From NCBI GenBank assembly GCA_028872975.1, contig JAGWNV010000123.1, positions 1 to 7,498 on the forward strand: a DNA stretch of 7,498 nucleotides, written 5' to 3'. Below the pieces are notes generated by a model, which saw only the letters and a program-made list of their open reading frames with translations, was not told the origin of the DNA and ran no database searches. This DNA comes from Acidobacteriota bacterium. GTDB taxonomy: Bacteria > Actinomycetota > Acidimicrobiia > Acidimicrobiales > UBA8190. Position numbers and translations under genes: made by a program. Of the stretch, positions 1 to 6,082 are shown in pieces (within the stretch, counting starts at the first letter, position 1; the number at the start of each line of letters is the position of its first letter).

Positions 1-855
1 CGACTGGAGACGCTCGACTACGAGGAGGCCGACGGCGTCGCCTGGGTGACCCTCAACCGGCCCGAGGTCATGAACGCCTTCGACACCACCATGCAGCGAG
101 AGCTACGCGACCTGTGGAGATGGCTCCGGCGTCACGACGAGGTCCGGGTCGTCGTCCTCACCGGCGCCGGCGAGAAGTCCTTCTGCACTGGCATCGACCG
201 CACCGAGGGCATCGGCCCCGGGGCGCGCCGGCGGCGGTCCGAAGGGTCGGCTGGCGACGAGGACTTCGGCGCCGACGAGATCCGCATCGGCTCGGGGACC
301 ACGCCCTTCATGTTCGACGACCCCGGCTCGAACCTCGGCCCCAAGAGCAACGACCTCTGGAAGCCGGTGATCGCGGCGGTGAACGGCATGGCCGCCGGGG
401 GCGCCTTCTACATGCTCGGCGAGGTCGACTTCATCATCGCCGCCGAGCACGCCACCTTCTTCGACCCCCATCTCACCTTCAACATGGCCGCCTCCTTCGA
501 GCCGCTGCAGATGTCGGGCCGGATGCCCTTCGGGGACCTCGTCCGCCTCACCCTCCTCGGCAGCGCCGAGCGGATGAGCGCCCAGCGCGCCCTCGAGATC
601 GGCCTCGTCACCGAGGTCGTGCCCGCCGGCGAGCTGCGCGAGCGGGCCGGCTGGGCCGCCGGGGAGATCGCCAAGGCCCACCCCGTGGCCGTCCAGGGGA
701 CACTCCGGGCGCTGTGGGCCGGCCGCGAGCTGTCGCGGTCCCAGGCACTCGGGTTGGGGTGGGCCTTCGTCGGCCTCGGCAACGACCCCGAGGCGCTCGA
801 CGAGGGCCAGCGCCGGTTCGCCTCGGGCGAGCGGGTGGAGTGGCGCCTGCGCTGA
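1..855 (+). CDS. Enoyl-CoA hydratase/isomerase family protein (crotonase fold), 5' end cut
   Basis: Frame 1 is open from the first base, so the gene starts just outside the window; 284 residues are visible and probably only a few are missing. The family is shown by the N-terminal strand ending in VTLNRPEVMNAF, the first oxyanion-hole segment SFCTGID (about residues 60-66 counted from the first visible codon), the second one AAVNGMAAGGAF (about 125-136), and the late helix segment ERMSAQRALEIGLVTEVVP. Crotonases act on acyl-CoA thioesters in the cytoplasm. By hand alignment with rat mitochondrial hydratase, the two catalytic glutamates are not conserved: the PE of the first becomes PH (His157), and the second falls on a non-acidic residue. 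There is also an Arg/Gly/Asp-rich insertion at about 70-95. It may therefore be an isomerase, hydrolase or another crotonase activity rather than a true hydratase. An internal GTG at 46 would cut off the first beta strand and is not the start. Confidence 0.88.
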   Translation, partial: RLETLDYEEADGVAWVTLNRPEVMNAFDTTMQRELRDLWRWLRRHDEVRVVVLTGAGEKSFCTGIDRTEGIGPGARRRRSEGSAGDEDFGADEIRIGSGTTPFMFDDPGSNLGPKSNDLWKPVIAAVNGMAAGGAFYMLGEVDFIIAAEHATFFDPHLTFNMAASFEPLQMSGRMPFGDLVRLTLLGSAERMSAQRALEIGLVTEVVPAGELRERAGWAAGEIAKAHPVAVQGTLRALWAGRELSRSQALGLGWAFVGLGNDPEALDEGQRRFASGERVEWRLR

Positions 856-903
856 CCGGCCCTCCCTCCCCGCCGGCACCCGTCTCTGGCTCCCGGCCGG
901 TCA
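853..903. terminator. Inverted repeat spanning both convergent stop codons, possible bidirectional terminator
   Basis: The 9-base arm TGACCGGCC at 853-861 is matched perfectly by GGCCGGTCA at 895-903, leaving a 33-base GC-rich loop. The left arm begins with the TGA of the crotonase gene and the right arm ends with the TGA of rdgB on the other strand, so the whole gap between the convergent genes lies inside the structure. No T-tract follows on either strand, so it is not a standard intrinsic terminator. It could stop both transcripts in a GC-rich genome, or be chance. Confidence 0.35.
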
Positions 904-1545
904 GGGCCCGGCGGAGCGCAGACCCACGGCGAAGGCCCGGAAGGCCCGCCCCCGGTGCGACCGGGTGTTCTTCTCGGCCTGGGTCATCTCGGCGAAGCTC
1001 CGGCCGTCGCCGCCGTCGGGGACGAAGACCGGGTCGTAGCCGAACCCGCCTGTCCCCCGGGCCTCGGCGGCGATGGACCCCTCGACGGCCCCGGCGGCCA
1101 CGACCTCCCGGCCCCCAGGGAACCTGGCCACCACCACGGTCCGGAATCGGGCCCGCCGGGCCTCGGCGCCCTCGGCCCCGGCTTCCTCGAGGTCGGCGAG
1201 CAGCTTGGCGACGTTCTCGGCATAGGAGGCGTGCGCACCGGCGTAGCGCGACGAGTAGACCCCGGGGGCGCCCCCGAGGGCGTCGACCTCGAGCCCGGTG
1301 TCGTCGGCGACGGCGGCGACGCCGGTCGCCTCGAGGATGGCCACGGCCTTCAGCCGGGCGTTGTCCTCGAGGGTCTCCCCCGTCTCCTCGACCTCGGACA
1401 GCTCCTCGGGCCGGCCGAGGAGCTCCACGACGTCACCGAGCTCGGCGCGGAGGATCGAGAGGATCTCGGCGGCCTTGTCCCGGTTGGCGGTGGCGAGCAC
1501 CAACCGCAACCGGGGCGCCCCGGCGCCGTTGCCCTCCCCCGTCAC
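901..1545 (-). CDS. rdgB: RdgB/HAM1 non-canonical purine NTP pyrophosphatase
   Basis: This 214-residue enzyme hydrolyses dITP, ITP and XTP to the monophosphate and pyrophosphate, keeping deaminated purines out of DNA and RNA. The hallmarks are clear: the nucleotide-binding start LVLATANRDKAAEI (residues 16-29), TLEDNARLKA (58-67), the catalytic segment ADDTGLEVDALGGAPGVYSS with Asp81/Asp82, FGYDPVF (168-174), and SHRGRAF (196-202). The chosen start is a GTG whose last two bases lie in the TGA of rph (GTGA), giving tight translational coupling. This leaves a Gly-rich tail of about 14 residues before the first strand, slightly longer than usual (family about 195-205). The open frame continues far upstream through rph but that part has no homology. 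It is the last gene of the minus-strand run. Confidence 0.95.
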   Translation of the reverse strand: MTGEGNGAGAPRLRLVLATANRDKAAEILSILRAELGDVVELLGRPEELSEVEETGETLEDNARLKAVAILEATGVAAVADDTGLEVDALGGAPGVYSSRYAGAHASYAENVAKLLADLEEAGAEGAEARRARFRTVVVARFPGGREVVAAGAVEGSIAAEARGTGGFGYDPVFVPDGGDGRSFAEMTQAEKNTRSHRGRAFRAFAVGLRSAGP

Positions 1546-2312
1546 CGGGGCTGTGGCGCCTCGGCCAGCACGGCCCGCTGCTCGGCGAGGAGCACGGCGA
1601 TGCCGGCCTGGGCCAGGTCGAGCAGCTCGTCGAGCTCGGCCCGGGAGAAGGCCATGCCCTCGGCGGTCCCCTGGACCTCGACGAAGCGACCGGACCCGGT
1701 CATGACCACGTTCATGTCGACTTCGGCCCGGGCGTCCTCGGAATAGTCGAGGTCGAGCATGCACACCGTGTCGACCACGCCGACCGACACCGCCGCGCAG
1801 GCGTCGGTGAGCGGGTGGGCGCGGAGCTGGCCCTTGTGCAGCAACCGGGAGAAGCAGTCGTGGAGGGCGACGTAGGCGCCGCAGATGGAGGCGGTCCTCG
1901 TGCCCCCGTCGGCCTGGAGGACGTCGCAGTCCACGGTCACCTGGAGTTCGCCCATGGCGACGAGATCGGTCACGGCCCGCAGGGACCGCCCGATGAGCCG
2001 CTGGATCTCCTGGGTGCGGCCCGACTGCTTGCCCTTGGCCGCCTCCCGGTCGATCCGCTCGGCGGAGGAGCCGGGCAGGAGGGAGTACTCGGCGGTGACC
2101 CACCCCTTGCCCCCGCCCCGCAGCCACGGCGGGACCCGGTCCTCGACCGAGGCCGTGCAGAGGACCTTGGTGCGGCCCATCGACACGAGCACCGACCCGG
2201 GGGCGAACTCGGTGAAGTCCCGGTCGAAGCGCACGGGCCGGAGGAGGTCGAGGGTCCGCCCGTCGCGGCGCAGGGCCCGGGGGTCGACGGCGGGGCCTCC
2301 GCCGGCGGTCAC
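1542..2312 (-). CDS. rph: Ribonuclease PH (tRNA nucleotidyltransferase)
   Basis: This is a phosphate-dependent 3'-to-5' exoribonuclease that trims the 3' ends of tRNA precursors; the family forms hexameric rings. At 256 residues it is of normal length for actinobacteria. Visible motifs are RRDGR (15-19), GRTKVLCTASVE (46-57), GWVTAEYSLLPGSS (70-83), the long RNA-binding segment around REAAKGKQSGRTQEIQRLIG (89-108), the phosphate-binding GGTRT (136-140), LDLDYSED with candidate metal-binding aspartates (186-193), and MTGSGRFVEVQGTAEG (204-219). The start chosen is GTG, whose GTGA overlaps the stop of the upstream metallo-beta-lactamase gene by 4 bases. Its own TGA overlaps the rdgB GTG in the same way. 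The rph-rdgB pair is a widespread linkage. Confidence 0.96.
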   Translation of the reverse strand: MTAGGGPAVDPRALRRDGRTLDLLRPVRFDRDFTEFAPGSVLVSMGRTKVLCTASVEDRVPPWLRGGGKGWVTAEYSLLPGSSAERIDREAAKGKQSGRTQEIQRLIGRSLRAVTDLVAMGELQVTVDCDVLQADGGTRTASICGAYVALHDCFSRLLHKGQLRAHPLTDACAAVSVGVVDTVCMLDLDYSEDARAEVDMNVVMTGSGRFVEVQGTAEGMAFSRAELDELLDLAQAGIAVLLAEQRAVLAEAPQPR

Positions 2313-3049
2313 AGGGAGAACCCCCTCCCCACCTCGGCCTGGCCCACGGGCCCGGCGAAGGCGTCGGCGGCCTCCTGGAGGACGGCGGCGGCGGGGATCT
2401 TGGCCCACCGGTGGGTGACCACGAGCCGGCGCGCACCCGCCTCCCGGGCGATCCGTCCTGCCTCTCTCCCGCTCATGTGGATGGCGTCCGTGCTCTCGTG
2501 GTCCCGGGTGTAGGTCGCCTCGCACAGGGCGAGGTCGAGGTCGGGTCCGAGCTCGCTCATCGCCCAGCCCGGGCCGGAGTCGGCAGAGTACCCGAGGACC
2601 TCCCGGTCGCTCTCGATCCGCATCCCCAGGGTCACCGGCGGGTGGTCGGTGCGCGAGAACCGCATCCGCAGGCCGCCGATGCGCCCGCCGTCGCCGTCGC
2701 CCACCTCCCGCCAGTCGAGGAGCCCGTCGGTCTCCTCCACGAGCCGGGACCGGATCCCGGGGGCGGCCAGCACCGGCAGGGGGTCGCGGTCGAAGCCGAG
2801 GGTCCAGCGGGCCGCGGTGAGGAAGGCGGCGAGGTCGCTCCAGTGGTCGTCGTGCTGGTGGCTGAGGACGATGCCCGAGAGCGACAGCGGGTCGGTGAAC
2901 CGCTGGAGGGAGGCGAAGGTGCCCGGACCGGCGTCCACCCACAGGGCCGTCCCGCTGTCCCAGTGGCGCACCAGGTACCCGCTGCCGGCGCCGCCGGGGC
3001 CGGGATGGCTGCCGTCGCACCCCAAGACGGTGAGGGTGAGCGGACTCAC
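2309..3049 (-). CDS. Metallo-beta-lactamase fold phosphodiesterase, Rv1339-like
   Basis: This 246-residue cytoplasmic protein has the metal ligands of the metallo-beta-lactamase fold. It carries SHQHDDHW with His64, His66, Asp68 and His69 (HxHxDH), TDHP with His136, YSADSGPG with Asp157, HMSG with His191, and VVTH with His213. The N-terminal strand LTVLGCDGSHPGPGGAGSGY is the typical start of the RNase Z/CpdP-like branch. Its place between murI and rph is that of M. tuberculosis Rv1339, reported as an atypical class II cAMP phosphodiesterase. Cyclic-nucleotide hydrolysis is therefore the best guess here, but it rests on synteny and fold rather than on a diagnostic residue. RNase Z-like RNA cleavage is the alternative. 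The GTG start overlaps the murI TGA (GTGA), and its own TGA overlaps the rph start likewise. Confidence 0.9.
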   Translation of the reverse strand: MSPLTLTVLGCDGSHPGPGGAGSGYLVRHWDSGTALWVDAGPGTFASLQRFTDPLSLSGIVLSHQHDDHWSDLAAFLTAARWTLGFDRDPLPVLAAPGIRSRLVEETDGLLDWREVGDGDGGRIGGLRMRFSRTDHPPVTLGMRIESDREVLGYSADSGPGWAMSELGPDLDLALCEATYTRDHESTDAIHMSGREAGRIAREAGARRLVVTHRWAKIPAAAVLQEAADAFAGPVGQAEVGRGFSL

Positions 3050-3924
3050 CCCGAGGCAGCGCCGGGGTCGGCCTGGGCCGACGCCTCGTCCTCCACCGGG
3101 GCGGGGTCGGGCCAGGAGACGGCGCCCACGGCGCCGAGCTCCTCGCCGAAGAGGCGGCTGCCCACCTCCCGGAACCAGGCCACCTCCCCCGACGAGAAGA
3201 ACCGGCAGGCGCCGCCGCCGTCACCGGGCGCCGGCGCAGCCCGGCCGAGCCCGTGGCGGGCGAGGACCTCGCGCACCTCGAAGGCCGTCTCGTCGGCCGA
3301 GGACACGAGGACGACGTCGCGGCCCACGACGTCGGCGATGGTCCGGGCCAGGAATGGGTAGTGCGTGCAGCCGAGGAGCAGGGTGTCGATGCCTGCGTCG
3401 CGCAGGGGGGCGAGGAGGCGCTCGGCCAGCACCGTCACCTGGTCCGACCTGGTCTCGCCCCGCTCGACGAACTCCACGAACCCCGGGCAGGCACCGCAGA
3501 CGAGCTCGATGGGCACGGGCAGGGCGGCGATGGCGTGCTGGTAGGCGCCCGAGGCGACGGTCCCGACCGTCCCGATCACCCCCACCCGCCGGTTGCGCGT
3601 CGCCTTGGCGGCGGCCCGGGCACCGGGATCGATCACCCCCACGACGGGTACGGGCAGGAGCCGCCGCAAGGTCCCGAGGGCCGCCGCCGACGCCGTGTTG
3701 CAGGCGACCACCACGAGCTTCACGTCGTGCTCGTCGACGAGCCAGCGCGAGATCTGCACGGCGAAGGCCCGGACCTCGTCGAGGGGCCGGGGCCCATAGG
3801 GGTACCGGCCGGTGTCGCCCACGTAGACGAGGTCCTCGGCGGGGTTCAGGTCGATCAGGGCCCGGGCCACGCTGAGGCCGCCGAAGCCGCTGTCGAACAT
3901 GCCGATGGGCCGGCCGTCCACCAT
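3046..3924 (-). CDS. murI: Glutamate racemase
   Basis: MurI interconverts L- and D-glutamate, supplying D-Glu for the peptidoglycan stem peptide. The cofactor-independent two-cysteine mechanism is visible: Cys75 in VVACNTASA and Cys186 in LGCTHYPF. The substrate-binding starts IGMFDSGFGGLSV (residues 7-19) and YVGDTGRYPYGPR (34-46) are also present. At 292 residues it is a little longer than typical (about 265-275) because of an Ala/Pro/Asp-rich tail after about residue 265, which may be disordered. The first two codons are ATG GTG. A TAGCCT box ends 3 bases before the ATG and 6 bases before the GTG at 3921, so a leaderless start at the GTG (291 residues) is quite possible. It heads the tightly overlapped block murI-phosphodiesterase-rph-rdgB. 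Confidence 0.96.
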   Translation of the reverse strand: MVDGRPIGMFDSGFGGLSVARALIDLNPAEDLVYVGDTGRYPYGPRPLDEVRAFAVQISRWLVDEHDVKLVVVACNTASAAALGTLRRLLPVPVVGVIDPGARAAAKATRNRRVGVIGTVGTVASGAYQHAIAALPVPIELVCGACPGFVEFVERGETRSDQVTVLAERLLAPLRDAGIDTLLLGCTHYPFLARTIADVVGRDVVLVSSADETAFEVREVLARHGLGRAAPAPGDGGGACRFFSSGEVAWFREVGSRLFGEELGAVGAVSWPDPAPVEDEASAQADPGAASG

Positions 3925-3927
3925 CGC

Positions 3928-3933
3928 AGGCTA
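3928..3933 (-). promoter_or_regulatory. Candidate -10 box for murI (leaderless)
   Basis: TAGCCT on the minus strand fits the actinobacterial TANNNT -10 pattern and is the same hexamer found before mec. It lies 6 bases before the second murI codon (GTG), the spacing expected if transcription starts at the start codon. No Shine-Dalgarno sequence and no recognisable -35 is present. The gap between the upstream small gene and murI is only 32 bases, so read-through is also possible. Confidence 0.4.
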
Positions 3934-3956
3934 CGCCGAGGGGACGACCCGGGCGG

Positions 3957-4259
3957 TCACCCGAGGGGGAGCTGGGGGGCCTCGGCCAGCGAGGGGCCGC
4001 CGCGCCGGCGGCCGCCGAGGGGGAACACCTGGTCGGGGAGGAAGGACCGCACGTGGTGCTCGCCGGGGCCGCCTCCCACCACCTCCACCGACTCGGCGCC
4101 GTTGCGGGTGTTGCGGACGTGGGCCTGGAACCGCCAGCTGGCGCCCCGCACCGAGGGGCCGGCGATCTCCACCGGGTCCCCCTGGCGCAACCCGTGCCAG
4201 GTCTCGCTGCGCACGAGGTGCTCGGGGAGTGCCTGGACCTTGACGCGGCGGCGCTTCAC
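3957..4259 (-). CDS. Small basic protein of unknown function
   Basis: I do not recognise this 100-residue protein with certainty. It starts with a basic stretch (MKRRRVKVQ) followed by a Trp/Val-rich central part (about 20-80, including HGLRQGDPVEI, WRFQAHVRNTRNGAESVEVV and VRSFLPDQVFP). The alternation of polar and hydrophobic residues there suggests a small all-beta domain, which is inference. The tail is Arg/Gly/Pro-rich and probably disordered. There is no signal peptide, membrane segment or cysteine. Coding use matches the neighbours, with nearly all codons ending in G or C. The gene sits in the same direction in the short space between cysM (28 bases upstream) and murI (32 bases downstream), which supports its being real. 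In mycobacteria this slot holds a rhomboid protease, to which it shows no resemblance. The start is GTG with no clear ribosome binding site. Confidence 0.72.
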   Translation of the reverse strand: MKRRRVKVQALPEHLVRSETWHGLRQGDPVEIAGPSVRGASWRFQAHVRNTRNGAESVEVVGGGPGEHHVRSFLPDQVFPLGGRRRGGPSLAEAPQLPLG

Positions 4260-4287
4260 GGCGACAGCAGTACCAGAGGGAGCGGGC

Positions 4288-5235
4288 TCAGAAGTAGATG
4301 GTCCGCCGGGCCCGCTCGGTGACCTCGTCGATGTCGTCGGTCCAGGCGCCCGTGGACAGGTACTTCCAGCCCCCGTCGGCGGAGACGACCACCACCACCC
4401 CGCCGTCGACGGCGGCCGCGCACTTGGCGGCGCCGGCCATGGCCGCCCCCGAGGAGATGCCGGCGAAGATCCCCACCTCGGCCAGCCGCCGGGTCCACTC
4501 GATCGAGAGCCGCGGCCCGACCATGGTCTTGCGGTCGAGCAGGGCCGCCCCGCCGAGGTCGGTGAAGATGGGCGGGATGTAGCCCTCGTCGAGGTTCCGC
4601 AACCCGTCCACCATCTCCCCCGCCGGCGGCTCGACCGCCCAGACCTGGACCGAGGGGTTGCGCTCCTTCAGGTACCGGCCCACTCCGAGGAGGGTCCCCG
4701 AGGTCCCCAGGCCGGCCACGAAGTGGGTGACCTCGGGGCAGTCGCGCCAGATCTCCGGACCGGTCCCCTCGTAGTGGGCCCGGGGGTTGGCGAGGTTGGC
4801 GTACTGGTAGAGGAAGACCCACTCGGGATGCTCCGCGGCGATCCGCCTGGCCATCTGGACGGCCCCGTTGGAGCCCTCGGCGCCCGGTGACTCGATGATC
4901 TCGGCCCCCCACACCTCGAGGAGCTGGCGGCGCTCCACCGAGACGTTGGCGGGGAGGACCACCTTGAGCCGGTAGCCCTTCACCCGGGCCACCATGGCCA
5001 TCCCGATCCCGGTGTTCCCCGACGAGGGCTCGAGGAGCACCGCCCCGGGCTCGAGCCCGCCCTCCTTCTCGGCGGCCTCGATCATGGCCAGGGCGATCCG
5101 GTCCTTGACCGACCCGCCGGGGTTCTGGCCCTCGAGCTTGACGAGGATCCGGACGTCGGGGTTCGGGCTCAGGCTGCTCACGTCGACCATCGGCGTCTCG
5201 CCGATGAGATCGAGCACGCTCTGGACGACGGCCAT
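4288..5235 (-). CDS. cysM: O-phosphoserine sulfhydrylase (CysO-dependent cysteine synthase), CysM type
   Basis: This PLP enzyme of the cysteine synthase family has 315 residues. PLP Lys44 lies in GGSVKDR, the substrate loop SSGNTG is at 71-76, the phosphate-binding GTSGT is at 177-181, and the C-terminal part has FAGISSGAA (257-265) and GWKYLSTGAW (289-298). In M. tuberculosis CysM, Lys51 binds PLP and Arg220 selects O-phosphoserine over O-acetylserine. Here Arg213 in LRNLDEGY sits at exactly the same distance (169 residues) from Lys44, so O-phosphoserine is the likely substrate. Close likeness over KGYRL...SVERRQLLE and the LYQYANLANPRAHYEGTGPE segment agrees. The sulfur donor would be CysO thiocarboxylate, made from the adjacent gene ending 22 bases upstream. 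The start is ATG with no strong ribosome binding site. A plain O-acetylserine sulfhydrylase is the less likely alternative. Confidence 0.93.
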   Translation of the reverse strand: MAVVQSVLDLIGETPMVDVSSLSPNPDVRILVKLEGQNPGGSVKDRIALAMIEAAEKEGGLEPGAVLLEPSSGNTGIGMAMVARVKGYRLKVVLPANVSVERRQLLEVWGAEIIESPGAEGSNGAVQMARRIAAEHPEWVFLYQYANLANPRAHYEGTGPEIWRDCPEVTHFVAGLGTSGTLLGVGRYLKERNPSVQVWAVEPPAGEMVDGLRNLDEGYIPPIFTDLGGAALLDRKTMVGPRLSIEWTRRLAEVGIFAGISSGAAMAGAAKCAAAVDGGVVVVVSADGGWKYLSTGAWTDDIDEVTERARRTIYF

Positions 5236-5257
5236 GGGGACCGGAGGGCTTCGGAGG

Positions 5258-5530
5258 TCAGCCGCCGGCCACCGCCGGCAGGATGGACACGGTGTCGCCG
5301 TCGGCGACCTTCGTGTCCAGCCCGTCGAGGTAGCGGACGTCGTCGTCGTTCAGGTAGACGTTCACGAACCGGTGCAGGGTGCCGTCGTCGGTGAGCACCT
5401 GCCCGGCCATGCCCGGGTGGCCGGCCACGAGCTGCTGGAGCACCTCGCCGATGGTCGCCCCCGGCACGACCAGCGAGCTCCGCCCGTCGGCGTGGGGACG
5501 GAGGACGGTGGGCAGGCGCACTTCGGGCAA
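5258..5530 (-). CDS. cysO: CysO, ubiquitin-like sulfur carrier protein
   Basis: This 90-residue MoaD/ThiS-type beta-grasp protein ends in ILPAVAGG. The terminal Gly-Gly is the site that becomes a thiocarboxylate and then carries the new cysteine. LPTVLRPHADG near the start, LHRFVNVYLNDDDVRYLDGL (52-71) and VADGDTVSILPAVAGG (75-90) closely follow mycobacterial CysO. The start is a TTG, chosen because AGGGAGG lies 4 bases upstream and because the length before LPT then matches CysO. The next possible start, a GTG at 5521, would remove most of the first strand, and no ATG or GTG lies upstream in frame as far as the mec gene. CysO is usually adenylated and sulfurated by a MoeZ-type enzyme, which is not in this window. 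Confidence 0.93.
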   Translation of the reverse strand: MPEVRLPTVLRPHADGRSSLVVPGATIGEVLQQLVAGHPGMAGQVLTDDGTLHRFVNVYLNDDDVRYLDGLDTKVADGDTVSILPAVAGG

Positions 5531-5534
5531 CGGG

Positions 5535-5541
5535 CCTCCCT
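5535..5541 (-). promoter_or_regulatory. Ribosome binding site of cysO
   Basis: AGGGAGG on the minus strand stands 4 bases before the TTG start of cysO. It is the only strong Shine-Dalgarno sequence I see in front of a gene in the minus-strand run, and it decides the start in favour of TTG 5530 over GTG 5521, where spacing would be 13. Confidence 0.65.
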
Positions 5542-5595
5542 GGGGCGCTGGCGCACGGCCGGCCGCCCATCGGCGAGCACGAATGTTGACGAAAC

Positions 5596-5616
5596 CGGTC
5601 GGTATTCTACCGGCCG
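5596..5616. promoter_or_regulatory. 21-bp imperfect palindrome with TAGAAT box upstream of cysO
   Basis: On the plus strand, 5596-5604 and 5608-5616 form 9-base arms around TTC, with one mismatch at the fourth position; the inner CGGTA-TTC-TACCG is perfect. It is an AT-richer spot in GC-rich DNA, inside the 103-base gap between mec and cysO. On the minus strand it contains TAGAAT (5609-5604), a good actinobacterial -10, which would give a leader of about 65 bases before cysO. A repressor bound here would block that promoter. No recognisable -35 is present. The size and symmetry would suit a dimeric regulator, but which one cannot be told. Confidence 0.45.
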
Positions 5617-5633
5617 CCCGGCGGACGCCCGGC

Positions 5634-6053
5634 CTACCGGGGGCCGGGCCTGGGGACCGGCTCGACCGGCTCTTCGGCGACCGTCCCGTCGACGATCCGG
5701 TAGGACCGCAGCGCCGGGAGGGCCTGGCGGAGGGAGACGATGACGTAGTGCCAGGACGGATCGGGCGCCTGGGCCACGTCGGTCGGCGAGGGGTAGGCGT
5801 CGGTGTGGGTGTGGGAGTGGAAGACGCCCACGATCTCGAGTCCCGCTCCTTCGGCGTCCCGGTCGGCGCGCAGGTGGTCCCGGGGGTCGACGGTGTAGAG
5901 CTTGGCCGAGGCCGCCGCGTTGGCCGTCGGGTAGCACCGCTCGACGAGGTCCTCCCCGGGCCGCGCCGCAAGCAGCCCGCAGGCCTCGTCGGGGAGGCCG
6001 GCCAGACAGTGGGCGACGATCTGCGCCTGGAGGTGGGCGGGCAGGCGGAGCAC
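5634..6053 (-). CDS. mec: Mec, JAMM/MPN+ zinc metallopeptidase releasing cysteine from CysO
   Basis: This 139-residue protein has the complete JAMM zinc motif: Glu23 (PDEACGLL), His79-Ser-His81, then seven residues to Ser89 and Asp92 (SPTD). In M. tuberculosis, Mec hydrolyses the CysO-cysteine adduct to free cysteine, and the neighbouring cysO and cysM support the same job here. The tail contains SYRIVDGTVAEEPVEPV, much like the mycobacterial protein. The start chosen is GTG 6053, giving the normal length. The frame stays open further upstream, but that would run through the divergent smpB gene. TAGCCT stands 8 bases before the GTG and no ribosome binding site is close, suggesting a leaderless message. 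It is the first gene of the minus-strand run. Confidence 0.92.
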   Translation of the reverse strand: MLRLPAHLQAQIVAHCLAGLPDEACGLLAARPGEDLVERCYPTANAAASAKLYTVDPRDHLRADRDAEGAGLEIVGVFHSHTHTDAYPSPTDVAQAPDPSWHYVIVSLRQALPALRSYRIVDGTVAEEPVEPVPRPGPR

Positions 6054-6061
6054 GGCGGCAG

Positions 6062-6067
6062 AGGCTA
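6062..6067 (-). promoter_or_regulatory. Candidate -10 box for mec
   Basis: TAGCCT on the minus strand is 8 bases before the mec GTG, so transcription would begin at or next to the start codon. It shares the 41-base divergent gap with the smpB box; no -35 consensus is seen. Confidence 0.45.
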
Positions 6068-6082
6068 CCGGCCCCCTCCCGG

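Noticed and set aside
1546..2436. Upstream extension of the rdgB frame, which would give a 511-residue protein
   Set aside because: The extension is low-complexity Arg/Pro sequence overlapping rph in another frame. The GTGA-coupled start gives the normal RdgB length.
114..2513. Very long open frame on the plus strand (about 800 codons) across the crotonase, rdgB and rph
   Set aside because: It is Arg/Pro/Gly-rich low-complexity translation, opposite or out of frame to well-identified genes; long spurious frames are expected where third positions are nearly all G or C.
3253..4890. 545-codon plus-strand frame opposite murI, the small gene and cysM
   Set aside because: It lies antisense to genes with intact catalytic motifs, and its Gly/His/Asp-rich translation has no recognisable domain.
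5178..5570. ATG-started frame at 5570 overlapping cysO
   Set aside because: It is out of frame with cysO, has no ribosome binding site and gives Arg/Pro-rich sequence. The TTG at 5530 with AGGGAGG explains cysO better.
5586..5608. TTGACG with TATTCT as a plus-strand promoter in the mec-cysO gap
   Set aside because: The spacing is 11 bases instead of about 17, and there is no plus-strand gene downstream.
5799..5820. GTGTGGGTGTGGGAGTGG short tandem-like repeat
   Set aside because: It encodes the His-Ser-His-Thr-His-Thr part of the Mec zinc motif on the minus strand, so the pattern is coding constraint.
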